From Betaproteobacteria bacterium (GTDB lineage: Bacteria > Pseudomonadota > Gammaproteobacteria > Burkholderiales > Casimicrobiaceae), in NCBI GenBank assembly GCA_029884335.1, contig JAOUIA010000035.1:1-37968 (forward strand): a stretch of 37,968 bases of DNA. Reading direction: 5' to 3'. The notes below the pieces were generated by a model. The model was not told where the DNA came from. It searched no databases and was given only the letters and a program-made list of their open reading frames with translations. Shown here one piece after another: positions 1 through 6,302 of this stretch; the first letter of the stretch is position 1; the number at the start of each line of letters is the position of its first letter. The position numbers and the translations under genes are program-made.

Positions 1-123
1 GTCCCCGCGGCCGCATTTCGGTGTTGCTCGTTGCTTGTTTGGGTCAACCAAACGGCGCGCCTCGCGCCTAGAACTGCGCCCGCGGGAATCCCGTCGCACG
101 CGTGGATGATTGTGAGATAGGTT

Positions 124-1329
124 CTAGGGTCGACGGTAGAAGTCCTCGCGCGTGAGCGGGTGCGGCAGGCGGCCGTCCGCGTGCGCCTTGCCGCCGAGCA
201 CCTGCCACAGCGACAGCCAGCCGCGCTCGAACGCGTGGGCCGAGCCCGCCATGTAGATGCGCCAGACGCGGTAGCGCTCCTCGCCGACCTCGGCGCGCGC
301 GGCCGCGGCGTTCGCCTCCAGCCGCTCGGTCCAGTGCCACAGCGTCTTAGCGTAGTGCTCGCGCAGCGCCTCGGCGTCGAAGGCCTCGAGGCCGGCCTGC
401 GCCATCGCGCGCATCACCGTGGACACGTGGGTGAGCTCGCCGCCCGGGAACACGTAGTCCTCGACGAACTCGCCGATGCCGCTGCCGAGGCTCTCGCCGT
501 GCAGGGCGTTGTGCGTGATGCCGTGGTTGAGCACGAAGCCGCCGGGCTTGAGCGCGTCGCGCAGCTTCGCGAAGTAGCCCGGCAGGCGGGCGACGCCGAC
601 GTGCTCGAACATCCCCACGCTGGCGATCTTGTCGTAGCGCGCGTCCCCGGGCAGGTCGCGGTAGTCGGTGAGCTCGGCGCGCACGCGCCCGCCGAGGCCG
701 CGCCGCGCGATCTCGCCGCGCACGTGCTCGAGCTGGTTGCGCGAGAGCGTGATCCCCGTCGCGTCGACGCCGTAGCGCTCGGCCGCGTGGAAGATCAGCC
801 CGCCCCAGCCGCAGCCGACGTCGAGGAGCCTCTCGCCGGGCGCGAGCCGCAGCTTGCGGCAGATGAGGTCGAGCTTCGCCTCCTGCGCGGCGTCCAGCGT
901 GTCGTCGGCGCTTCCGAAGTACGCGCACGAGTACACCATGCGCTCGTCCAGCCACAGCCGGTAGAACGCGTTGCTGACGTCGTAGTGGTGCGCGATGTTC
1001 CTGCGGTTCGCGCGCCGCTGGTGTACCCACAGCTTCGCGCGCCCGGTGAGCGACGGGCCGTGGCGGATGTCGCCGACCATGCGCTCGGCGACGGCGAGCA
1101 TGCGCCGGGCGTTGCCGTTGAAGTCGATGTCGTTGCGCACGTACGCCTGCGCGAGGCGGCCGAGCGCCGGCCGCGCGAGCGCGGCGAGCCCGCGCGCGGT
1201 GCGCGCGATCACCTGGACGTCCGGCGCGTCGGCGAGCCGCACGCGCCCGCCGTCGGGCAGGACGACCTCGATGGGGACCTGCGTACGGCCGTAGCGGTTC
1301 TCGATCAGACTCGCAAGGGTCGCGGCCAT
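124..1329 (-). CDS. cfa: Cyclopropane-fatty-acyl-phospholipid synthase
   Basis: This gene encodes a SAM-dependent enzyme that adds a methylene bridge to the double bond of unsaturated acyl chains in membrane phospholipids. The 401-residue product is close to the usual family length (about 380-420). The SAM-binding glycine loop LDVGCGWGG is at residues 169-177. The preceding family block, with HHYDVSNAFYRLWLDERM and YSCAYF, spans about 114-138. A conserved GMFEHVG segment follows near 240. The ATG start is supported by a strong purine-rich ribosome site (AGGAGG) about 8 bases upstream. The gene stands alone, divergent from a flavin reductase gene. A 14-base perfect palindrome sits about 45 bases before its start. 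In other bacteria this enzyme helps in acid and stationary-phase survival; nothing here shows its regulation directly. Confidence 0.95.
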   Translation of the reverse strand: MAATLASLIENRYGRTQVPIEVVLPDGGRVRLADAPDVQVIARTARGLAALARPALGRLAQAYVRNDIDFNGNARRMLAVAERMVGDIRHGPSLTGRAKLWVHQRRANRRNIAHHYDVSNAFYRLWLDERMVYSCAYFGSADDTLDAAQEAKLDLICRKLRLAPGERLLDVGCGWGGLIFHAAERYGVDATGITLSRNQLEHVRGEIARRGLGGRVRAELTDYRDLPGDARYDKIASVGMFEHVGVARLPGYFAKLRDALKPGGFVLNHGITHNALHGESLGSGIGEFVEDYVFPGGELTHVSTVMRAMAQAGLEAFDAEALREHYAKTLWHWTERLEANAAAARAEVGEERYRVWRIYMAGSAHAFERGWLSLWQVLGGKAHADGRLPHPLTREDFYRRP

Positions 1330-1373
1330 GGCACGCTCCTCCTGGGAAATCGCAATCGGAATTGAATAGTCTA

Positions 1374-1387
1374 GCGCCGATCGGCGC
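1374..1387. repeat. 14-bp perfect palindrome upstream of cfa
   Basis: GCGCCGATCGGCGC is a perfect palindrome in the cfa-flavin reductase intergenic region. It lies 45 bases before the cfa start and 50 bases left of the candidate promoter of the divergent gene. Its position fits an operator, but no regulator is identifiable from the sequence. Confidence 0.4.
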
Positions 1388-1436
1388 AGATGGCATCGGG
1401 GGAGGGCCCGTTGGCGCCGAAACCGCGCACTGTCGA

Positions 1437-1465
1437 TTGACGGTCGCCGCGCCCCCGCCTACCAT
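1437..1465 (+). promoter_or_regulatory. Candidate sigma-70 promoter for the flavin reductase gene
   Basis: TTGACG (1437-1442) and TACCAT (1460-1465) are separated by exactly 17 bases. This matches the sigma-70 -35/-10 arrangement at 5/6 and 4/6 positions. A transcript starting near 1472 would have a leader of about 50 bases before the TTG start. Confidence 0.5.
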
Positions 1466-1524
1466 CGACCGCCCTTCGCCCCTCGAAGCGATTTCCGGCA
1501 GCGCCCGGCCTGCCGCCCGCTCCC

Positions 1525-2043
1525 TTGCCTTCCCAGCCCCCGCCTCTACAGCCCGACCCGCCTGACTTCGGCGAACGCGCGTTCCGCGATGCCATGTCGG
1601 AGTTCGCCACCGGCGTGACGATCATCGCGACGGGCGGCGGCACCGCGAGCTTCGCCGGATTCACCGCGAACTCGTTCAACTCGGTGTCGCTGGCTCCGCC
1701 GCTGGTGGTCTGGAGCCTGGGCTACGACGCGGGCACCCTCGCCGCCTTCGAGCGCTGCGAGCGCTACGCGATCAGCGTGCTCGCGCAGGACCAGGTCGCG
1801 CTCGCGCGCCGCTTCTCGCGGCCGCACGCCGACCGCTTCGCCGGCGTGCCCTACACGCTGGGCTGGGCCGGCGCTCCGCTGATCGCGGGCGCGGTCGCGT
1901 GGTTCGAGTGCCGGCACCACTCGCGCCAGGTCGCCGGCGACCACGTGCTCTTCGTCGGCGAGGTGGTGCGCTGCCGGCGGCGGCACGGCCCGGGGCTCGT
2001 GTTTCACCACGGCCGCTTCCGCACCACTTCGCCGCTGCCATGA
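1525..2043 (+). CDS. Flavin reductase family protein (FMN-binding split barrel)
   Basis: This gene encodes a 172-residue protein of the flavin reductase-like/HpaC family. These proteins bind FMN or FAD in a split beta-barrel and usually supply reduced flavin to a partner monooxygenase or act as NAD(P)H:flavin oxidoreductases. The family core is visible: FATGVTIIAT at about 27-36, then GFTANSFNSVSLAPPLV at about 45-61, and a C-terminal His-rich strand (LVFHHGRF). No monooxygenase gene is adjacent, so the partner is unknown. The start is uncertain. TTG at 1525 keeps the FRDAMSEFATGV segment that normally precedes the core, whereas the first in-frame ATG (1594) would cut into it. An in-frame stop at 1438 bounds the upstream side. 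Confidence 0.85.
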   Translation: MPSQPPPLQPDPPDFGERAFRDAMSEFATGVTIIATGGGTASFAGFTANSFNSVSLAPPLVVWSLGYDAGTLAAFERCERYAISVLAQDQVALARRFSRPHADRFAGVPYTLGWAGAPLIAGAVAWFECRHHSRQVAGDHVLFVGEVVRCRRRHGPGLVFHHGRFRTTSPLP

Positions 2044-2052
2044 GCGCGCGGG

Positions 2053-2168
2053 CCCTCACCCCCGGCCCCTCTCCCGCCTGACGGCAGGAGAGGGGAGAGG
2101 TGGCCATGCGGGGACGCGCCTTCCTCTCCTCGCCCCGCGTCAGCGGGGAGAGGGGTCGGGGGTGAGGG
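2053..2168. repeat. Long imperfect inverted repeat (REP-like) between convergent genes
   Basis: The left arm (2053-2075) and right arm (2145-2168) are complementary over 23 bases with one mismatch. They begin CCCTCACCCCCGGCCCC and enclose further GC-rich inverted segments. The element fills the gap between the flavin reductase stop and the aminotransferase stop, where it could end both transcripts. Related C-rich palindromes recur at about 20704-20740 and 34303-34341, so it belongs to a dispersed family. Confidence 0.7.
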
Positions 2169-2171
2169 GAG

Positions 2172-3023
2172 TCAGCGCGGCTTGCGCGCCTGGAACACTT
2201 CCCACATCCGCCGGAACACCGGCCCCGGCTTGCCGCCTCCGAACGGCCTGCCGTCGACGGTCGTGACCGCGAGGACCTCCTTCGTCGACGAGGACAGCCA
2301 CATCTCGTCGGCGGCAAGCGCTTCCTCCCTGCGCACCGGCCTGATCGTCACCGGCAAGCCGGCGTCGCGCGCGAACTCGACCGCCGCGTCGTAGGTGATC
2401 CCGGGCAGGATGAGGTTGTCCGTCGGCGGGGCGACGATGGTCCCGCCGATCGCCAGCAGCACGTTCGACGCGGAGGCCTCGGTGAGGAAGCCGTCGCGGA
2501 ACATCACCGTCTCGACCGCGCCGGCCTCCGCGGCGAGCTGGCGCATCAGCACGTTCCCGAGCAGCGACGTCGTCTTGAGGTCGCAGCGCCGCCAGCGGTT
2601 GTCCTCCGCCGTGACCACCGCGACCCCGCGCTCGACCTGCTCGCGCGTCGGCACCGCGAGGGGGTTCGACATCATGAACACCGTCGGCGCGACGCCCGTG
2701 GGGAACGCGTGGTCGCGCTTCGCCACGCCGCGGGTCACCTGAAGGTAGACCGACTGGTCGGCAAACGCTTGCCGCGAGCACAGCTCGGCGACGAGGCGCT
2801 CCCACTCTGCGTCCGTGTGCGGGTTGGCAAGCCCGATGCCGTCCATGCTCCGCCGCAGGCGCGCGAGGTGCTGCGGCATGCGGAACGGCTTGCGACCGTA
2901 GACCGGGATCACCTCGTAGACGCCGTCGCCGAAGATGAAGCCGCGGTCGAGCACGGAGATCTTCGCGTCGCCGAGCGGCACGAAGACGCCGTTGAGGTAA
3001 ACGATCGGTTGCGCGTCGGTCAT
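2172..3023 (-). CDS. dat: Class IV aminotransferase, probable D-amino acid aminotransferase
   Basis: This gene encodes a 283-residue fold-type IV PLP enzyme of the D-alanine aminotransferase / branched-chain aminotransferase / aminodeoxychorismate lyase superfamily. The catalytic lysine is K150 in the DLKTTSLLGNVL block. The PLP-phosphate binding segment EASASNV follows at about 182-188, and the N-terminal DRGFIFGDGVYE motif is at about 26-37. The length and the DLKT-SLLGNV pattern fit D-amino acid aminotransferase better than IlvE, which is longer. The next gene on the same strand upstream is a D,D-carboxypeptidase that releases D-alanine. A role in D-alanine/D-glutamate interconversion for peptidoglycan therefore makes sense, though substrate choice cannot be proven from sequence. 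About 200 bases of palindromic repeats separate the two genes. Confidence 0.88.
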   Translation of the reverse strand: MTDAQPIVYLNGVFVPLGDAKISVLDRGFIFGDGVYEVIPVYGRKPFRMPQHLARLRRSMDGIGLANPHTDAEWERLVAELCSRQAFADQSVYLQVTRGVAKRDHAFPTGVAPTVFMMSNPLAVPTREQVERGVAVVTAEDNRWRRCDLKTTSLLGNVLMRQLAAEAGAVETVMFRDGFLTEASASNVLLAIGGTIVAPPTDNLILPGITYDAAVEFARDAGLPVTIRPVRREEALAADEMWLSSSTKEVLAVTTVDGRPFGGGKPGPVFRRMWEVFQARKPR

Positions 3024-3043
3024 GGGTCATCCTCTCATGCGTC

Positions 3044-3228
3044 GCTCCCGCGCAAGCGGGAGCCCAGCTTCTTGTGCGCTGCGAAGACTCTGGATCCCCG
3101 CTTCCGCGGGGATGACGACAATCCACAGCGTCGCCCCCGCGGAGGCGGGGGCCCAGTGTCGTTTCCACGCGGAGCAAGGACTCTGGATCCCCGCCTCCGC
3201 GGGGATGACCGCCGCGTCCGCGGCGGTC
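3044..3228. repeat. Cluster of five REP/BIME-like palindromes between dacC and dat
   Basis: Five hairpins lie in tandem: 3044-3063 (GCTCCCGC/GCGGGAGC), 3094-3113 (ATCCCCGC/GCGGGGAT), 3133-3152 (GCCCCCGC/GCGGGGGC), 3187-3206 (ATCCCCGC/GCGGGGAT) and 3207-3228 (GACCGCCGC/GCGGCGGTC). The first four alternate in orientation. The unit of an inverted REP followed by CTGGATCCCCGC is repeated about 90 bases later, so this is a duplicated BIME-like pair. The fifth hairpin overlaps the dacC stop codon. Such elements are non-coding and usually affect mRNA 3' ends. Confidence 0.8.
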
Positions 3229-4402
3229 ACTTGAACCACAGCCGCACCGTGTCCCACGCGCGGCCGAGCAGGCTCGCGGTGCCCACGTCCTCGAGCGCGA
3301 TCAGCGGGAACTCCGCCGCGGTCCGGCCTGCCAACGTGACGCGCACGAGGCCCACGCGCTGCCCGCGCTGCACCGGCGCGATCAGCCGCTCCTGCGCGAC
3401 GAGCGTCAGCTGCAGCCTTTCGGCCTGCCCCTTCGGCAGCGTCAGGTGCCGGTCGGCGACGAAGCCCGCCGCGACCTGCCGGGCGGCGCCCTTCCACACG
3501 TCGAGCGCCGCGACCGGCTTGCCCGCCTGGTAGAGCTGCACGGTGTCGAAGGCCTGGAATCCGTAGTTGAGGAGCTTCTGGCTCTCCGCCGCCCGCACGG
3601 CGTCGGAGGCCGCGCCGAGCACCACCGAGAGCAGCCGCCGCTCGCCACGCCGCGCCGAGGCGATCAGGCACCAGCCGGCCTGCTCGGTGTGGCCGGTCTT
3701 GACGCCGTCGACGTGCGGGTCCGTCCACAGCAGCCGGTTGCGGTTCGCCTGCGTGATGTTGTTGTAGCGGAATTCCTTGAGCGCGTAGAGCGGGTAGTAC
3801 TCGGGGTAGTCGCGGATCAGCGCGCCGGCGAGCTTCGCGAGGTCCTCGGCGGTCGAGTGGTGCTGCGGGCCGGACAGCCCGGTCGCGTTGGCGAAGCGCG
3901 TGTTCGCCATGCCGAGCCGCGCCGCCGCCTCGTTCATCGTCACGACGAACTGCTCCTCGCTGCCGCCGATCAGCTCGGCGAGCGCGATCGACGCATCGTT
4001 GCCCGACTGCACGATCATGCCCTTCAGCAGCTCCTCGACCGACACCGTCCGGCGCGGCTCGATGAACATCCGCGAGCCCTCCGCGCGCCACGCCTTCTGC
4101 GAGACGCTCACCATCTGCGACGGCACGATGGCCTTCTGGCGCAGCGCGCCGAAGGCGAGGTAGGCGGTCATCAGCTTGGTCAGCGACGCGGGGTCGCGCT
4201 TCTCGTCGGCGTTTGCCGCCACGAGCGTCTGCCCGCTGGCGAGATCGACGAGGACGTGCGCTGCCGCAGCCACCGCCGGAGGCGAGATCGCCGGCGCGAC
4301 CGCCGCGGCGCCGGGCACGGCCTGGGCACGCGCGTCGGGCGCCAGGGCAAGCGCGAGCGGGAGCAGCGCGGTGAACGCTGCCGCGAGGGAACGACGAAGC
4401 AT
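3227..4402 (-). CDS. dacC: D-alanyl-D-alanine carboxypeptidase (PBP5/6 family)
   Basis: This gene encodes a 391-residue periplasmic penicillin-binding protein that removes the terminal D-alanine from peptidoglycan pentapeptides. The three serine-peptidase motifs are present: SLTK at 73-76 (catalytic Ser73, Lys76), SGN at 133-135 and KTG at 235-237. An N-terminal signal sequence (MLRRSLAAAFTALLPLALAL) targets it to the periplasm. A C-terminal beta-rich domain and a final amphipathic segment (WDTVRLWFK) fit membrane tethering. I place the start at ATG 4402; an in-frame TTG at 4420 would add six residues that do not suit a signal peptide. A TATAAT element 27-32 bases upstream fits this start. 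The last codons lie inside a palindromic repeat. Confidence 0.95.
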   Translation of the reverse strand: MLRRSLAAAFTALLPLALALAPDARAQAVPGAAAVAPAISPPAVAAAAHVLVDLASGQTLVAANADEKRDPASLTKLMTAYLAFGALRQKAIVPSQMVSVSQKAWRAEGSRMFIEPRRTVSVEELLKGMIVQSGNDASIALAELIGGSEEQFVVTMNEAAARLGMANTRFANATGLSGPQHHSTAEDLAKLAGALIRDYPEYYPLYALKEFRYNNITQANRNRLLWTDPHVDGVKTGHTEQAGWCLIASARRGERRLLSVVLGAASDAVRAAESQKLLNYGFQAFDTVQLYQAGKPVAALDVWKGAARQVAAGFVADRHLTLPKGQAERLQLTLVAQERLIAPVQRGQRVGLVRVTLAGRTAAEFPLIALEDVGTASLLGRAWDTVRLWFK

Positions 4403-4428
4403 GTGGACAGCGACCGGCAAAGCGTCGA

Positions 4429-4434
4429 ATTATA
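4429..4434 (-). promoter_or_regulatory. Candidate -10 element for dacC
   Basis: A perfect TATAAT reads on the minus strand 27-32 bases before the dacC ATG. It would start transcription near 4422 with a leader of about 20 bases. I see no good -35 hexamer at the expected spacing, so the call rests on the -10 alone. Confidence 0.4.
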
Positions 4435-4461
4435 GACGCCCACCGCTTCGACGCCCGCCCC

Positions 4462-5292
4462 ATGCCCGCGCTCGCCGCCCCCCTCGCCCTGGCAGCAGCT
4501 CTCCTCGTATCCGCTTGCGGCACCGCGCCGCGCGCGACCGGCGAAGCGCACGCGTCGCTCGTCGCCGCCGAGCGTGCGTTCGCGCGCGACGCGCTCGACG
4601 CCGGCGTTCGCGCCGCGTTCCTGCGCCACTTCGCGACCGGCGGCCTCCTGTTCGTGCCGGCTCCCGCGCGGGTGGAGGACGTGTTCGCGCGGCCGCCGGC
4701 GGACCCGCACGCCGCGCTGCTCGAGTGGGAGCCGGTGGCGAGCGGCGTCGCCGCGTCCGGCGACTTCGGCTACACGACCGGCCCCGCGCGGTTCTCGCGC
4801 CGCGACGGCAGCTCGCCGGTACGGCACTCGACGTTCTTCTCCGTGTGGAAGCGCGGCGATGGCCAGCCTTGGCGCGTGGTCATCGACGCGGGCGTGACGT
4901 CGCCCGCACCGGTCGCGCACGAGCGGCTCGCGCCCTCCCCCGTCGTGCGTGCGGCCGCGCCGGGGGTCGACGCCTCGCTCGAGGCGCTCCTCGCCGGCGA
5001 GCGCGGCGCGCGATGGACTCGCGAGGACTTCCTCGCGCGGCTCGCCCCCGACGCGCTCGCGCAGCGCAGCGGCGAGTGGCACGCGGCCGGCGCACCCGCG
5101 ATCGCTGCTGCGTGGCCGGCGCACGAGGAGTCGCTGCAGCCGATCGGCGGCGACATGGCTCGCAGCGGCGACCTCGCGTACACCTACGGCACGACGAAGT
5201 CCGCCGCGGGCGGCGGCCACTACCTGCACTTGTGGACGCGCGATGCGACCGGTCGCGCCTGGCGCATCGCCGCAGCGCTGCGCCTGCCCTGA
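4462..5292 (+). CDS. Putative lipoprotein with two NTF2-like (DUF4440-type) halves
   Basis: This gene encodes a 276-residue protein divergent from dacC. The N-terminus has a lipoprotein signal ending in LLVSAC, so Cys19 is the likely lipidated residue and the protein is probably anchored in the envelope. The rest looks like two related alpha/beta cone-type domains. Each has a helix-rich beginning, a block with GD-YT-G (DFGYTTGPARF in the first half, DLAYTYGTTKS in the second) and a strand with W-R (WKRGDGQPWRVVIDAG and WTRDATGRAWRIAAAL). These repeats match the NTF2-like/DUF4440 pattern. No catalytic residues can be assigned and the function is unknown. No ribosome site stands out before the ATG. 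Confidence 0.8.
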   Translation: MPALAAPLALAAALLVSACGTAPRATGEAHASLVAAERAFARDALDAGVRAAFLRHFATGGLLFVPAPARVEDVFARPPADPHAALLEWEPVASGVAASGDFGYTTGPARFSRRDGSSPVRHSTFFSVWKRGDGQPWRVVIDAGVTSPAPVAHERLAPSPVVRAAAPGVDASLEALLAGERGARWTREDFLARLAPDALAQRSGEWHAAGAPAIAAAWPAHEESLQPIGGDMARSGDLAYTYGTTKSAAGGGHYLHLWTRDATGRAWRIAAALRLP

Positions 5293-5295
5293 CGA

Positions 5296-6063
5296 TCAGG
5301 TCCAGGGCTTGAGCATCGCGCGCTCGACGATCGCGCCGCTGCCGCGGTCGACGATCACGGCGAAGTCGCGGTTCGGCGCGCGCGCGGGCAGGAAGCCGAG
5401 CTGCGCCTCCACGCGGCCTGACTTCGCGACGACGGCGTCGATCCGCGCCGCGGCCTCCGGATTGAGCTTGCGCAGCTCGGAGAGCGGCTGCGCGCGCTTC
5501 GCCGCGTCGGCGGCGACCTCGTCGTAGGGCACGTAGAAGCGCGGCTGCTGCGGCAGGTCCACGCCCCCCAGCGCGAGGAACAGCGACTCCTCCTTGAGCT
5601 TCGGGTCCGCAGGCACGCGCGCGCCGACGGTCGGGGGCATGGCGAGCAGCCGCGCGTTCCACGGCGGGGCGGCCTTCGCGAGCTCCGCGTCGGAGAGCTG
5701 GTTGTTCATCACGAGGTCGAAGCGGTCGACGGCGTAGACGAGGTAGGCCGGCCGCGCGACGAACATCACGTGCACGCCGTAGGCCAGCGCCGCCAGCTGG
5801 CAGAGGCCGATCACCGCGAGGTCGAAGCGCAGCTTGCGCATGCCCTTGCCGGGATTGAACACGGCGAGCGTGAGCAGCGGGCCGAGCGCCACGTCGACGC
5901 CGACCATCAGGAGGACGAGGTCGTTGCCGCCAGCCGCCTCGAAGTAGGGAGGCGGGTACCAGACGAAGATCATCGCCGCCAGCACGGCGACGCCGATCGC
6001 GGCGGAGATGGCGAGGTGGCCGCCGCCGGCCTGCCATCGGGAGATCGAAGCGAGCTTCAGCAC
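5296..6063 (-). CDS. TfpX/TfpZ family type IV pilin accessory protein
   Basis: This gene encodes a 255-residue inner-membrane protein. The N-terminal half has three clear hydrophobic segments at about 16-35, 48-69 and 80-103, separated by YPPPYFEAAGG and NPGKGMRK loops. The C-terminal half is a soluble, probably periplasmic domain. This matches TfpX/TfpZ proteins, which chaperone or stabilise particular type IV pilins and are usually encoded beside the pilin gene. No pilin gene is adjacent here; the neighbours are a lipoprotein and gcvP. The gene starts with GTG at 6063, and no upstream ATG fits the membrane segment. A TAGAAT sequence about 40 bases upstream could be a -10 element. Confidence 0.8.
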   Translation of the reverse strand: MLKLASISRWQAGGGHLAISAAIGVAVLAAMIFVWYPPPYFEAAGGNDLVLLMVGVDVALGPLLTLAVFNPGKGMRKLRFDLAVIGLCQLAALAYGVHVMFVARPAYLVYAVDRFDLVMNNQLSDAELAKAAPPWNARLLAMPPTVGARVPADPKLKEESLFLALGGVDLPQQPRFYVPYDEVAADAAKRAQPLSELRKLNPEAAARIDAVVAKSGRVEAQLGFLPARAPNRDFAVIVDRGSGAIVERAMLKPWT

Positions 6064-6302
6064 GTGTCGCGGAAGACGGTGCGTTCGACGGAAGCGATTC
6101 TAAGGCCGTGTCGCAGGATGCGCCCGGTACGACCGTACGATCGGCTGGTGGGCGGGGACGAGCGGCGGGTCGGCGCGGAAGCGGCGCATGCGGAGGCGGG
6201 CGCGAAGGGGCGGGCGCGGCCCGCTTCCACAGCGCCGCCAAGACCTGCAGACTGATGGCGACCGCGGGCTCGCCCCATCACGACGAGCTCCGGCGGCTGC
6301 GC

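Noticed and set aside
68-127. CTAGAAC ... GTTCTAG inverted arms and a GTTTGG/CCAAAC hairpin (37-53) after cfa
   Set aside because: The arms are 6-7 bases long, widely spaced or without a T-run on the cfa strand, so I cannot call a terminator or mobile-element end.
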